Shown here: in pieces, positions 50,956 to 58,975 of the stretch
Numbering within the stretch: the stretch's first letter is position 1
Layout: each line of letters starts with the position of its first letter
Source of the DNA: an uncultured Bacteroidales bacterium
GTDB lineage: Bacteria > Bacteroidota > Bacteroidia > Bacteroidales > Bacteroidaceae
Length of the DNA stretch: 64,000 nt
NCBI GenBank assembly: GCA_902801325.1
Contig: CADCHQ010000011.1
Location: 62,001 to 126,000, forward strand
Direction: 5' to 3'
The notes under the pieces: model-generated
The model's input: the letters and a program-made list of their open reading frames with translations, nothing else
Told to the model about the DNA's origin: nothing
The model's database searches: none
Made by a program: the position numbers and the translations under genes

Positions 50956-52173
50956 TTATTTCTTCACTTCATCAATCTTCACTTTATCACTCTTCACTTC
51001 TTCTTTTCTTCCGTAGCGAATCAGGTAACTAACAGGACGAGTTAACAAAAGTAATGCCAATGGCAATGTCAGCGCACTAAAAGATTGCGGAATCCAAGGC
51101 ATGAACACGATGAAGAGACCTATTGCCAGCAAATTGAGATAATGGTAGGCACAGGTACGCTTCTGTATGGCACACTTCACAACCCAGAAGATGCAGAACA
51201 GGGGGATGGGGTTGAGCAACCATATCTGCCAGTTCGAACCCACGGTGGGATGCTTGGAGAATAGGAACATGAACGTGAGCAGACAGCCCGCCAAACCCTG
51301 AAGGAGCATGAGCAGAATGTCGATGCCCCACAACTGACGGTGTATTAGATATTCGAAGAAGACTATCAGCAGTCCGCAGGCCACCATGATAAGTCCCACC
51401 ATTAGGGGAGACAGTGGAAACTCTTCAGGAATCGCCTGCGGGCGAGCCGCCACCAGTTCCTCGGTCTTTGCCACCAAAGGCTTGCGATTGCCCTGGGCAT
51501 CAAAGACTCGCGCCTGAGCAAAATATTGCAATAGCTGTCCCGGCAGGAATTGCGCAGCACGGTCACTTAGCACCGTGTCACAATGCGCACCTAACAATAG
51601 GTCGTTACCAACGGTAGTCCAAGGATACTCCTTCGTCATTCGGCGCAAGAGTTCGCGATATGTGGGATGTTCCTCGCTCTCCTCATATACCACCTTGCCC
51701 GTTACGGCCTCTTCTATCTGGTCGCGAGCTCGCGTAGTGCAGTTGTTCAGCAGAAAGTTGTAACGATAGATTTTATTCTCTGGCTGACAGTTGATAATTA
51801 GCTGGGCAAACAGTCTGTTGGCCTCCTCCTGAGTCAAGTTCAGCGTTTGTTCGATGACCGACGATCCACGCTTCTCATACTCTTCCATGAAAGCTGCAAA
51901 AGGATAGCCAGCCACCTCATAATCACATTCACCCAGGATGAAGTGCCACGTGAAATGAGGACGACGGAAATCGAACACGCCATAGTTGAACACCACGTCC
52001 AAGCCCTGTGTCACATTCTTCACGCGCAGACCCGTGTGGCCATACAGCGAATACGTTTTCGTACCAGGCGAACATGTCAACAGCGAGGCGACAATGGAGT
52101 CGCCTGTCGACTGTCCCTTTATCCCTATGCAAGAGGAGAAAAGGAGGAAAATACCGAATAAGAACTTATTCAT
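50956..52173 (-). CDS. DUF4105 domain membrane protein
   Basis: The 405-residue product has a signal sequence (MNKFLFGIFLLFSSCIGIKGQ), a DUF4105 domain (about 25-190) with SLYGHTGLRVKN, VFNYGVFDFRRPHFTWHFILGECDYEV and FLLNNCTTRARDQI, a linker, and four to five membrane helices in the C-terminal third. DUF4105 has a NlpC/P60-like circularly permuted papain fold in related families (Cys and His in the NNCTTR and YGHTG motifs), so a hydrolase on a lipid or peptide is possible; this is inference. It starts just after a perfect promoter and precedes the PafA-like gene by 15 bp. Confidence 0.88.
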   Translation of the reverse strand: MNKFLFGIFLLFSSCIGIKGQSTGDSIVASLLTCSPGTKTYSLYGHTGLRVKNVTQGLDVVFNYGVFDFRRPHFTWHFILGECDYEVAGYPFAAFMEEYEKRGSSVIEQTLNLTQEEANRLFAQLIINCQPENKIYRYNFLLNNCTTRARDQIEEAVTGKVVYEESEEHPTYRELLRRMTKEYPWTTVGNDLLLGAHCDTVLSDRAAQFLPGQLLQYFAQARVFDAQGNRKPLVAKTEELVAARPQAIPEEFPLSPLMVGLIMVACGLLIVFFEYLIHRQLWGIDILLMLLQGLAGCLLTFMFLFSKHPTVGSNWQIWLLNPIPLFCIFWVVKCAIQKRTCAYHYLNLLAIGLFIVFMPWIPQSFSALTLPLALLLLTRPVSYLIRYGRKEEVKSDKVKIDEVKK

Positions 52174-52200
52174 TTATTTATTCGCGCGCAAAATCGCGTG

Positions 52201-52232
52201 CAAAGATAGTGAAAACCGAGCGTAATACCAAA
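52201..52232 (-). promoter_or_regulatory. Promoter of the DUF4105 gene
   Basis: On the minus strand: TTTG-N20-TATCTTTG, 28 bp before the ATG. Confidence 0.8.
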
Positions 52233-52353
52233 CAAAGAACAGAAAAATATGGAAACATGGCACAAAACGTGTTTACATGTTTTTGCAATATTCCAATATG
52301 AAAGGCCAAAGGCCGAAGTGCAGAGCACTGTTCTTTCTTTGTTTGGGACTACC

Positions 52354-52452
52354 GAGGTGCATCCTATTTTCGACAAAGTCAAAGATAGTGAAAACGAGGT
52401 GCATCCTATTTTCAATGAAGTCAAAGATAGAGAAAGACGCATCCTATTTTCT
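52354..52452. repeat. Tandem repeat of about 41 bp containing promoter-like CAAAGATAG
   Basis: Units GAGGTGCATCCTATTTTC...GTCAAAGATAGTGAAAAC start at 52354 and 52395, and a partial third (GCATCCTATTTTC) at 52439. Each unit holds CAAAGATAG(T/A)GAAA, the same 16 bases as the real DUF4105 promoter at 52201-52216. Confidence 0.75.
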
Positions 52453-52625
52453 TGCTCCGTCTCTTCACACAAGCGTAGGCCTCTAAGGGTGTTCCAATTA
52501 CGGCGAAGTCAAAGCTAATAAATCGTTAAGATAACTTGTGAATTATCTAATGTATACTAGCGTTTTATTTGTTTACAATAGATATTTCAAAAGTTATATT
52601 AATGGGTATAATATTGCCCGAAGAC

Positions 52626-53903
52626 TCAAACAAACGAGTGAGTTTGTTGAATTGCACGCATGGTATCGTCTGGGATTTCAGCCTTGCGTGCAGCCTCTGG
52701 CCAAGCGGCGACGGAATCTTGGACCTGTTCGATGATTTCATCAGGCCGGTTAATATGCATACTGCTCGCAACTGTCATAAGGTCCGAGCGAGTGATGTCA
52801 GTCCATTTCCCATTGATAGACATCTGGTGCTGTGACGTCCATTCCCCTGTCGGGTTATAGGCCCAAGTGACGTCATAGGCGGGTGAGAGTTGCCACTTGC
52901 CATCGGGCGTCATGAGGAAAGAGATGTTCTTGGTGTGGTCGTCTTGGTTGCGACTGACGACATTGAACACCATCCGGCGGAACATCTCCTGAGCTTGGCT
53001 GTAGGGCAGATGAAGCTGACGCATCACTTGGAAAGCTTGTTCGTAGGAATAGGCACGAAGCAACTTGTAATCGAAATGCGCCAGGCCGCATAGTGTCTGC
53101 ATGTGCAGTTTCTGATTATTGTCAGTGCGATCAAAGCGACGTGTCATAAAGTGTGCCCTACCGTTTTCTTCGACCAACCGACTGGGCATCATCTCTATCC
53201 CTGCCCTTAACGCCATCAGATAGTAGGCATACTCGATTCGACCATAATGCTTGGGGTCTCCGAGTTCCTGATTAGTCACTCCGTCCAGTTTGAGTAACCA
53301 CTGCGTGAAGCCTTCAGGAGCTTTCATTTGCCCTGAGCGCACCTCGCCAGTCTCCTGGTTGTAGGCAATAACAGCCTTAGCTCGCTGTCCGCCAGCGGAG
53401 GTGCCCACTTTGATGATGTTCAGCAGGGCCTCCTTTCGATCGGCATTCAGGTTGACGTTCAGCTGTCTCTTTCCATCCAGCGCCTCGCGAGCCACTTGCA
53501 CGAGCGAATCTATCTCGATGCTGTTGCCCTGTTCTAAGAAGGAATCTTGTGCCGGTTCAAACTCAAGAGCCCCCATGCTACGCTTGCCTTGATAGCAGAG
53601 ACGTTCCACGGGATTAGCAAAGGTGCGCCCCACGGAAGCAAGCCAGCGGTCGAGCAACGCCTTGCCGTATGCGTCAGGGAGGGCATCGGCCAAGAGGCCA
53701 GGAAGTCCCATAAAAGTGTCGTGGGACAAGGAAGCGAAAGTGTAGGCGTGCCGCCTTTGTAGGGGCATCTGCAAGGGAGAGAGTTCCAATCCGGAAAGTG
53801 TGAAGTCACTATCGTACTCGAATACTGCGGACTGTGTGTTGTCGTTCCACAACACGGTTGCGGCTTTTCGCCCCCAGATATTGATATTTGCAAGTGTCAC
53901 CAT
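52626..53903 (-). CDS. hipA: HipA-family serine/threonine kinase toxin
   Basis: This 425-residue protein is full length for HipA. An N-terminal HipA_N subdomain (about 5-100) is followed by the kinase: the glycine-rich Ser loop GTSAGGQRAK (167-176, the equivalent of the E. coli Ser150 autophosphorylation loop), WLLKLDG (Lys ~205 for ATP), catalytic RNQDDHTKN (318-326) and the metal Asp in SPAYD (340-344). HipA toxins phosphorylate aminoacyl-tRNA synthetases (GltX in E. coli) and arrest growth. The gene overlaps the antitoxin by seven bases. All key residues are intact. Confidence 0.93.
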   Translation of the reverse strand: MVTLANINIWGRKAATVLWNDNTQSAVFEYDSDFTLSGLELSPLQMPLQRRHAYTFASLSHDTFMGLPGLLADALPDAYGKALLDRWLASVGRTFANPVERLCYQGKRSMGALEFEPAQDSFLEQGNSIEIDSLVQVAREALDGKRQLNVNLNADRKEALLNIIKVGTSAGGQRAKAVIAYNQETGEVRSGQMKAPEGFTQWLLKLDGVTNQELGDPKHYGRIEYAYYLMALRAGIEMMPSRLVEENGRAHFMTRRFDRTDNNQKLHMQTLCGLAHFDYKLLRAYSYEQAFQVMRQLHLPYSQAQEMFRRMVFNVVSRNQDDHTKNISFLMTPDGKWQLSPAYDVTWAYNPTGEWTSQHQMSINGKWTDITRSDLMTVASSMHINRPDEIIEQVQDSVAAWPEAARKAEIPDDTMRAIQQTHSFV

Positions 53904-54247
53904 TCGGGATCAGCTACTTGAATCGGTTGTGTTTGATCCTGCGCACTAATCTTTACACGCTGGCGCAGTTTGTTCTTATTCAGCATCTTAGCATAGGCGA
54001 CGGGACTAGGCAGACGTTCCCCGAAAAACCGGTCGAGATAGTCCAAGTGTCCTAAGGCGCGCAATAGCTGAATCATGACCATCAGAGATGGCGCTTTCCC
54101 GTTCTCAACAGCGCTAATTGTGAACACAGATACACCTGAAGCAGATGCCAGTTCACTTTGCTTCATACTGTTGATGATGCGCAGTTCTTTCATCTTGCTG
54201 CCGATTTGCTTCATCAGCGCGCCGTCTGTCATTGCGTAGATATCCAT
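53897..54247 (-). CDS. hipB: HipB-type XRE-family antitoxin
   Basis: This 116-residue protein has a helix-turn-helix of XRE type (about 12-70; IGSKMKELRIINSMKQSELA, SGVSVFTISAVENGKAPSL) and a basic C-terminal tail (KMLNKNKLRQRVKIS) that probably contacts HipA. Order antitoxin-toxin and the 7-base overlap are standard for hipBA. It likely represses its own promoter through the 12-bp inverted repeat at 54283-54310. Confidence 0.92.
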   Translation of the reverse strand: MDIYAMTDGALMKQIGSKMKELRIINSMKQSELASASGVSVFTISAVENGKAPSLMVMIQLLRALGHLDYLDRFFGERLPSPVAYAKMLNKNKLRQRVKISAQDQTQPIQVADPEW

Positions 54248-54272
54248 TTTTGCCTCCTTTCTTTTGCTGCCA

Positions 54273-54310
54273 CAAAATTACAAATAACTTTTGGTATTCC
54301 AAAATTTATT
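54273..54310 (-). promoter_or_regulatory. hipBA promoter with overlapping operator palindrome
   Basis: On the minus strand TTTG-N19-TAATTTTG (54273-54303). An inverted repeat of AATAACTTTTGG (54283-54294) and CCAAAATTTATT (54299-54310), 11 of 12 bp matched with a 4-bp centre, covers the spacer and -33 box: a fitting HipB operator. Confidence 0.8.
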
Positions 54311-54534
54311 GCCACTTTTTATCGTTTATATTAGTATTTTCTAAAGTTATAGGTAAGGAATAACGGGATTACCATACGGGCCATGTACTGAAAATGTTCT
54401 CGGTTGTTCTGTAAGCATAAGTTTACACCCAATCAATAAGTTTTTCTATGTTTTCTTTCCTTTTTTTTGCAAATTCTCTCGCTTAATCGCATCTTTACCC
54501 AATGGTTTTAGATACTCACATTGGCTTCGTCTTC

Positions 54535-54590
54535 TTCTGTCGCGACTCGGCAAAGTTTATGCAAGCATACTTTGCTCTCACTGCCCCATC
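54535..54590 (-). repeat. 56-bp dispersed element, copy 2 (inverted)
   Basis: The ends match copy 1 (5549-5605) in inverse orientation with one mismatch each in 16 bp; the centre is a different palindrome (CAAAGT-a-TGC-tt-GCA-taa-ACTTTG read on the minus strand). Confidence 0.65.
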
Positions 54591-54612
54591 GGTTCAACAA
54601 ATCGCAAATAGA

Positions 54613-54644
54613 TTTGCATTTGTCCTCGCTTAATCGTATCTTTG
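54613..54644 (+). promoter_or_regulatory. Promoter of coaX operon
   Basis: TTTG (54613-54616), N20, TATCTTTG (54637-54644). The ATG follows only 10 bp after the -7 box, so the transcript must be leaderless or nearly so. Confidence 0.85.
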
Positions 54645-54654
54645 TCCCCCGATT

Positions 54655-55374
54655 ATGAAACTAATAATAGATATAGGTAACACGCGGGCGAAAGTTTTCG
54701 CCTTCGAAGGGAAAAAGATTGTGGAGGGATTTGCCACCAATCACAAGTTGGAGGGAGTGAAAGACTTTGCTCGCAAGACAAATTGCAACAGAGGAATCTA
54801 CTCGAGTGTGGCCCATCTGCCAGAAGAGGGACATGACGTATTGAATACACTGGGATTCAAAATATTGCAACTAACAGGACAGACGCCCGTTCCTGTGGAA
54901 ATCATGTACCACACAACGGAAACTCTGGGAGCCGACCGCATAGCTGGCATTGCCGGAGCAAGGGCATTGAAACCCGAAGGCGAACTGTTGGTCATCGACA
55001 GCGGAACATGCATCACCTACGACTTTCTGGACGGCGAAAACCATTACATCGGAGGCAACATCGCCCCTGGACTAAGGCTGAGACTGCAAGCCATGCACGA
55101 ACACACTGCTTTACTGCCCTTAATAGACGGTGAGGGAGAAGCACCCGAACTGGGTTATGATACGGCAACGGCATTGCGAAGTGGCGTTGTTTGGGGTATG
55201 AAATACGAAATTGAGGGCTACATCCGCCGATTTAGACGCAAATATCCGCAAGTTTCAGTTTTTTTAACGGGAGGAGACGTAAAGAAATTGGGTATTTCAA
55301 CAAAATATCGTATCTTTGCAGACGATTTCCTTGTCCCTCGTGGACTTAACCAGATTTTAGACTATAACGAATGA
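54655..55374 (+). CDS. coaX: Type III pantothenate kinase
   Basis: This 239-residue enzyme phosphorylates pantothenate in the first step of coenzyme A synthesis. It has the ASKHA-fold phosphate-1 motif IDIGNTRAKVF at the N-terminus, the TLGADRIAGIAGA motif (~82-94), the phosphate-2 loop VIDSGTCITYDFL and the GGNIAPGLRLR segment, with GGDVKKL near the end. It starts an envelope operon and overlaps the next gene by four bases (ATGA). Confidence 0.95.
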   Translation: MKLIIDIGNTRAKVFAFEGKKIVEGFATNHKLEGVKDFARKTNCNRGIYSSVAHLPEEGHDVLNTLGFKILQLTGQTPVPVEIMYHTTETLGADRIAGIAGARALKPEGELLVIDSGTCITYDFLDGENHYIGGNIAPGLRLRLQAMHEHTALLPLIDGEGEAPELGYDTATALRSGVVWGMKYEIEGYIRRFRRKYPQVSVFLTGGDVKKLGISTKYRIFADDFLVPRGLNQILDYNE

Positions 55375-56711
55375 TTCGGATAAAGCGTCTTTTCACCTTC
55401 TTGACTATCACCCTGATGGCCATTGGAGCATGGGCTCAAAGCAATGGCAGCAACTCGTCGTATTCTCGTTTCGGAGTAGGTATCCTTAACGACCAGTCAC
55501 AGGGTTTCAACCGCGGTATGGCCGGGGTGGCACAAGGCTACCAAAGCGGCACGCAGGTCAACATGCTGAACCCGGCCTCGTATTCGGCCATCGACTCACT
55601 CACCTTCATCTTTGATGCAGGCATGGGACTGCAGGTGGGCCGTCTCAAGGGCAATGGCACCAGCGTGCGAGCAATGAACACCACGTTGGAGTACATAAAC
55701 GCAGGCATGCGATTGACCAAAGGCTTGGGTATGTCTTTCGGATTTGTCCCCTACTCCACCATTGGCTACAACTTCAACGAAAGTCATCGTGTAGGCACAA
55801 ACTACACCACTGGCCAGACCATATCGTCGAGCACGACCTATTACGGCAACGGAGGTCTCCATGAGCTGTATCTGGGTTTGGGATGGAATCCCTTTGCCGG
55901 ACTGAGCATCGGTGCAAACATCGGTTACCTCTGGGGCGACTACAACCACTCGCTGGCACAACTGTTCTATGAAGGTAGTTCCCAAAGCCTTACCTATAAC
56001 GCACAGAACGAAGAATGGGGAAGTGACCTGAAGACATACAAACTGGACATTGGCGCACAATATCCCATTCGACTGAACAAAGAAAACGTGCTGTCGCTGG
56101 GCGTTACCTACAGCCTCGGACACAATGTCGGAAGCAAGGTTACACAAATCCGATATACCAGCAAGGGAGACACCATCAAGAATGAGGTCACAAAGGCTTT
56201 CGACCTGCCCCACACCATCAGCGCAGGACTGACTTGGCAAAGGTGGAAAGAACTGGGCGAAGGACAGAGGACAAGAATGCTGACCTTAGGAGCTGACTAC
56301 AGCTTGCAACGCTGGAGCGGATGCAAGGTGCCTATGTCGCACTCAACGCTGGAAGGCAGCAGCATAGAAATCTCCACCACGCAATACAACAACATGCACA
56401 GAGCTGCCGTAGGAGCCGACTATATTCACGACCGATACGGCAAATACCACCAGCGCATGCACTACCGCGTGGGCGCTTCTTATGCCACTTCGTACGTGAA
56501 AGTCAACGGACATGACGGACCTAAGGAATACAGGTTGACGGCGGGAGTCGGTTTGCCCCTGAAGACAAACACGCGTTCACTCATCAACGTCTCCTTCGAA
56601 TGGCTCAGACGCTCGCCAAGCACGGGCAGTCACATCACGGAGAACTACTTCATGACTCACATCGGTGTAACCTTCAACGAGCAATGGTTCATGAAGTTTA
56701 GGTTCCAGTAA
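55371..56711 (+). CDS. Outer-membrane beta-barrel protein of unknown function
   Basis: The 446-residue product has a signal peptide (MIRIKRLFTFLTITLMAIGAWAQ) and alternating hydrophobic/polar beta-strands throughout, ending in an aromatic-terminated strand (EQWFMKFRFQ) as in barrels. SYSRFGVGILNDQSQGFNRGMAG is a segment found in FadL/PorV-like barrels of Bacteroidetes. It overlaps coaX by four bases and precedes lptC by 11 bp, a gene order I know from Bacteroidales. Substrate unknown. Confidence 0.82.
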   Translation: MIRIKRLFTFLTITLMAIGAWAQSNGSNSSYSRFGVGILNDQSQGFNRGMAGVAQGYQSGTQVNMLNPASYSAIDSLTFIFDAGMGLQVGRLKGNGTSVRAMNTTLEYINAGMRLTKGLGMSFGFVPYSTIGYNFNESHRVGTNYTTGQTISSSTTYYGNGGLHELYLGLGWNPFAGLSIGANIGYLWGDYNHSLAQLFYEGSSQSLTYNAQNEEWGSDLKTYKLDIGAQYPIRLNKENVLSLGVTYSLGHNVGSKVTQIRYTSKGDTIKNEVTKAFDLPHTISAGLTWQRWKELGEGQRTRMLTLGADYSLQRWSGCKVPMSHSTLEGSSIEISTTQYNNMHRAAVGADYIHDRYGKYHQRMHYRVGASYATSYVKVNGHDGPKEYRLTAGVGLPLKTNTRSLINVSFEWLRRSPSTGSHITENYFMTHIGVTFNEQWFMKFRFQ

Positions 56712-56722
56712 TCATCCCCAAA

Positions 56723-57454
56723 ATGAGAGATGGAGAAATAGAGAATAGTAAGGAAGTAGGGAGGCGATTGAGATGGCTTCCCCTCTTTCTCATTATCTCA
56801 TTCTCTCAATTTCTCAGCATCTCCTGTTCCAACGAACAAGAACACATTGCCGCTGCTATTAACGAGGACGACTCGCTGGCTTTCATGCGATCGAAAGGCA
56901 TCAGTACGCTCATCTCCGACTCTGGCGTGATACGATACAAACTGGTGGCAGAGGAATGGGACATCTACACGAACACCAACCCACCCAGCTGGAAATTCAT
57001 GAAAGGTTTGCTGATGGAACGCTTCGACGAAGGATTCCACATCGACCTGCATGTTGAAGCCGACACCGCATACCTGCACGAACAGCGCCTGTGGGAATTG
57101 CGAGGAAGGGTGGTCATCCACAACGTGGAAGGAACCTTGTTCCGTACCGAGGAACTGTTCTGGGACATGAACGAGCATGAAATGTGGAGCACAAAGTACA
57201 TGCGCATCAAGACCACCGACCAGGAGCTGGAAGGCACAGACTTCCGTTCGAACGAACAAATGACCGACTACTACGTCTCGAACTCCAAGGGGGCTTTCCC
57301 TGTGAGCGACGTGGACAAGAAGAACGAAGAAGCACCCAAGGACACTGCTGCTGCAGTTGCTGCCACCTTGCCCACTGGCGAAAAAGCCGGCCGTATCATG
57401 CCCTCTGCTCCCAACAAGCAACCACCTAAACTGCAACAGGGGCACTGGAAGTGA
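56723..57454 (+). CDS. lptC: LPS export periplasmic protein LptC
   Basis: The 243-residue product carries an unusual hydrophilic N-terminus (MRDGEIENSKEVGRRLRW), then a hydrophobic segment ending SISC, fitting a lipoprotein or membrane anchor. The LptC/OstA-like beta-jellyroll follows (about 50-200; DSGVIRYKLVAEEWDIYTN, LHEQRLWELRGRVVIHNVEGTLFRTEELFWD, TDFRSNEQMTDY). LptC passes LPS from the LptBFG extractor to LptA. The N-terminal 18 residues come from a GAGAAATAGAGAAT-type purine run and the true start could be the in-frame TTG near 56771. The Ala/Thr/Lys-rich tail (EEAPKDTAAAVAATLPTGEK) is probably disordered. Confidence 0.88.
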   Translation: MRDGEIENSKEVGRRLRWLPLFLIISFSQFLSISCSNEQEHIAAAINEDDSLAFMRSKGISTLISDSGVIRYKLVAEEWDIYTNTNPPSWKFMKGLLMERFDEGFHIDLHVEADTAYLHEQRLWELRGRVVIHNVEGTLFRTEELFWDMNEHEMWSTKYMRIKTTDQELEGTDFRSNEQMTDYYVSNSKGAFPVSDVDKKNEEAPKDTAAAVAATLPTGEKAGRIMPSAPNKQPPKLQQGHWK

Positions 57455-57457
57455 GGA

Positions 57458-57525
57458 CCCTCTCCAAACCTTCCCATTAAAGGGCAAGGCTTTTCACCCT
57501 CCCAGGGAGGGAAAGGGCAGGTCCT
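57458..57525. repeat. GC-rich palindromic element between lptC and the CNNM gene
   Basis: GGACCCTCTCC at the left and GGGCAGGTCC at the right frame CCCTCCC-ag-GGAGGG; overall the 68 bp are roughly self-complementary, resembling the inverted pair inside valS. Confidence 0.55.
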
Positions 57526-57558
57526 AAAATTGTAAAATTGAAAATTGTCAAATATTAG

Positions 57559-58830
57559 ATGTTAATTATAAGTTGTATCATCGTCCTACTCATTTCTGCC
57601 TTCTTCTCAGGCATGGAGATTGCTTTCGTGTCGAGCAACAAGCTGCAGATGGAGATGGACAAAGCTTCGAAGCAAGGTATCACCTCGCGCATTCTCGGCA
57701 TCTTCTACGCCCATCCCAACAGTTTCATATCGTCGCTGTTGGTGGGTAACAACATCTCACTCGTCGTCTATGGTATCATCATGGCGCAACTGGTCAACCA
57801 GTTCATCTTAATCCCTATGGGACTGCAGGACAATGGTCCCATCCAACTGACCATTCAGACCATAGTAAGTACGCTCATTGTGCTTGTCACGGGCGAATTC
57901 CTGCCTAAAACCATATTCCGACTCAACCCCAACGGGATGATGAACGCCTTCGCAGTACCAGCCTACCTGTTCTATGTGCTACTCTACCCCATCAGTAAGT
58001 TTACGAGCGGCCTCTCGAAGGCTTGTCTGTGGCTCGTTGGTGCAGAGGTGAAGCCCGTGGAGAAGGAGAAGTCATTTACCAAGGTCGACCTCGACGACCT
58101 GATTCAGCAAAACATTGAGAACGTGGGCGATGAAAGCGAAATCAATGAAGAGGTAAAGATATTCCAAAACGCCCTCGACTTCAGTACTACCAAGATACGC
58201 GACTGCATCGTTCCACGCACTGAAATAGACGCAGTTAACATCAACACCCCGCTCGAAGTGCTCCGAAATGAATTCGTGGAAAGCGGGCATTCGAAGATTA
58301 TCGTTTACCGCGAAGACATCGACAACATTGTGGGATACGTTCATTCGAGTGAAATGTTCCGCCTGAAGCCCAATGACAAGTGGACCGGCTGCATTCGCGA
58401 ACTCCCCATCGTGCCTGAAACCATGACTGCACAAAGACTGATGAAGCAACTGATGCAGGAAAAGAAGTCGATGGCTGTCGTTGTGGATGAGTTTGGAGGA
58501 ACATCAGGCATCGTCACACTCGAGGACCTCATGGAGGAAGTGTTCGGAGAGATTGAAGATGAGCACGATACCACGAACTACACGGCCAAAGACCTTGGCA
58601 ATGGCGAATATCTGCTCTCGGCCCGACTGGAGATTGAGAACATCAACGAGCGCTTTGACCTCGACCTGCCTGAGAGCGACGAATATCTCACATTGGGAGG
58701 ACTCATCCTGCACGAGTATCAAAGCTTCCCCAAACTCAACGAAGTCGTCAAGTTTGGGCATTGGGAGTTCAAAATAATGAAGAATACAACCACAAAAATC
58801 GAACTTGTGCGACTAAAAGTCGTAAAATAA
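57559..58830 (+). CDS. CNNM/CBS/CorC domain membrane protein (hemolysin-family)
   Basis: This 423-residue paralogue of GldE has a CNNM domain with four helices (motif [18 protein letters not shown]), a CBS pair (about 210-330; [38 protein letters not shown]) and a CorC_HlyC domain (about 340-420; [17 protein letters not shown]). Such proteins are tied to Mg2+/Co2+ homeostasis. It lies between lptC and the PpiD-like gene in the usual Bacteroidales order. Confidence 0.92.
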   Translation: MLIISCIIVLLISAFFSGMEIAFVSSNKLQMEMDKASKQGITSRILGIFYAHPNSFISSLLVGNNISLVVYGIIMAQLVNQFILIPMGLQDNGPIQLTIQTIVSTLIVLVTGEFLPKTIFRLNPNGMMNAFAVPAYLFYVLLYPISKFTSGLSKACLWLVGAEVKPVEKEKSFTKVDLDDLIQQNIENVGDESEINEEVKIFQNALDFSTTKIRDCIVPRTEIDAVNINTPLEVLRNEFVESGHSKIIVYREDIDNIVGYVHSSEMFRLKPNDKWTGCIRELPIVPETMTAQRLMKQLMQEKKSMAVVVDEFGGTSGIVTLEDLMEEVFGEIEDEHDTTNYTAKDLGNGEYLLSARLEIENINERFDLDLPESDEYLTLGGLILHEYQSFPKLNEVVKFGHWEFKIMKNTTTKIELVRLKVVK

Positions 58831-58882
58831 CGGGTAAAGCCATTCTTTTCAAGTCATTTCGTCATAATTTCCCGTTCTTTTT

Positions 58883-58914
58883 TTGGCATTGCGCTCGATT
58901 TTCACTATCTTTGC
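58883..58914 (+). promoter_or_regulatory. Promoter of the PpiD-like gene
   Basis: TTTG (58883-58886), N20, TATCTTTG (58907-58914), 62 bp before the ATG. Confidence 0.85.
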
Positions 58915-58975
58915 GCCCGATTATGCTTAAATGAGATAAAAAATAATAAAATCAAAAAAATAGTAAATCAAATTT

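Larger units (their letters stand above)
52174..52625. other. Intergenic region, 452 bp
   Basis: It holds the DUF4105 promoter (52201-52232), a tandem repeat (52354-52452) and AT-rich sequence at the 3' end of hipA. No credible gene was found; small plus-strand frames across the repeat encode only repeat sequence. Confidence 0.6.
54311..54654. other. Intergenic region between hipB and coaX, rest of 407 bp
   Basis: Beyond the hipBA control region it holds the second copy of the dispersed element (54535-54590), bracketed by two similar stretches, TCGCTTAATCGCATCTTTAC (54479-54498) and TCGCTTAATCGTATCTTTG (54626-54644). The second is the coaX promoter. No gene seen. Confidence 0.6.

Noticed and set aside
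52277..52486. 69-codon frame in the hipA-DUF4105 spacer
   Set aside because: It translates the 41-bp tandem repeat and has no promoter or conserved features.
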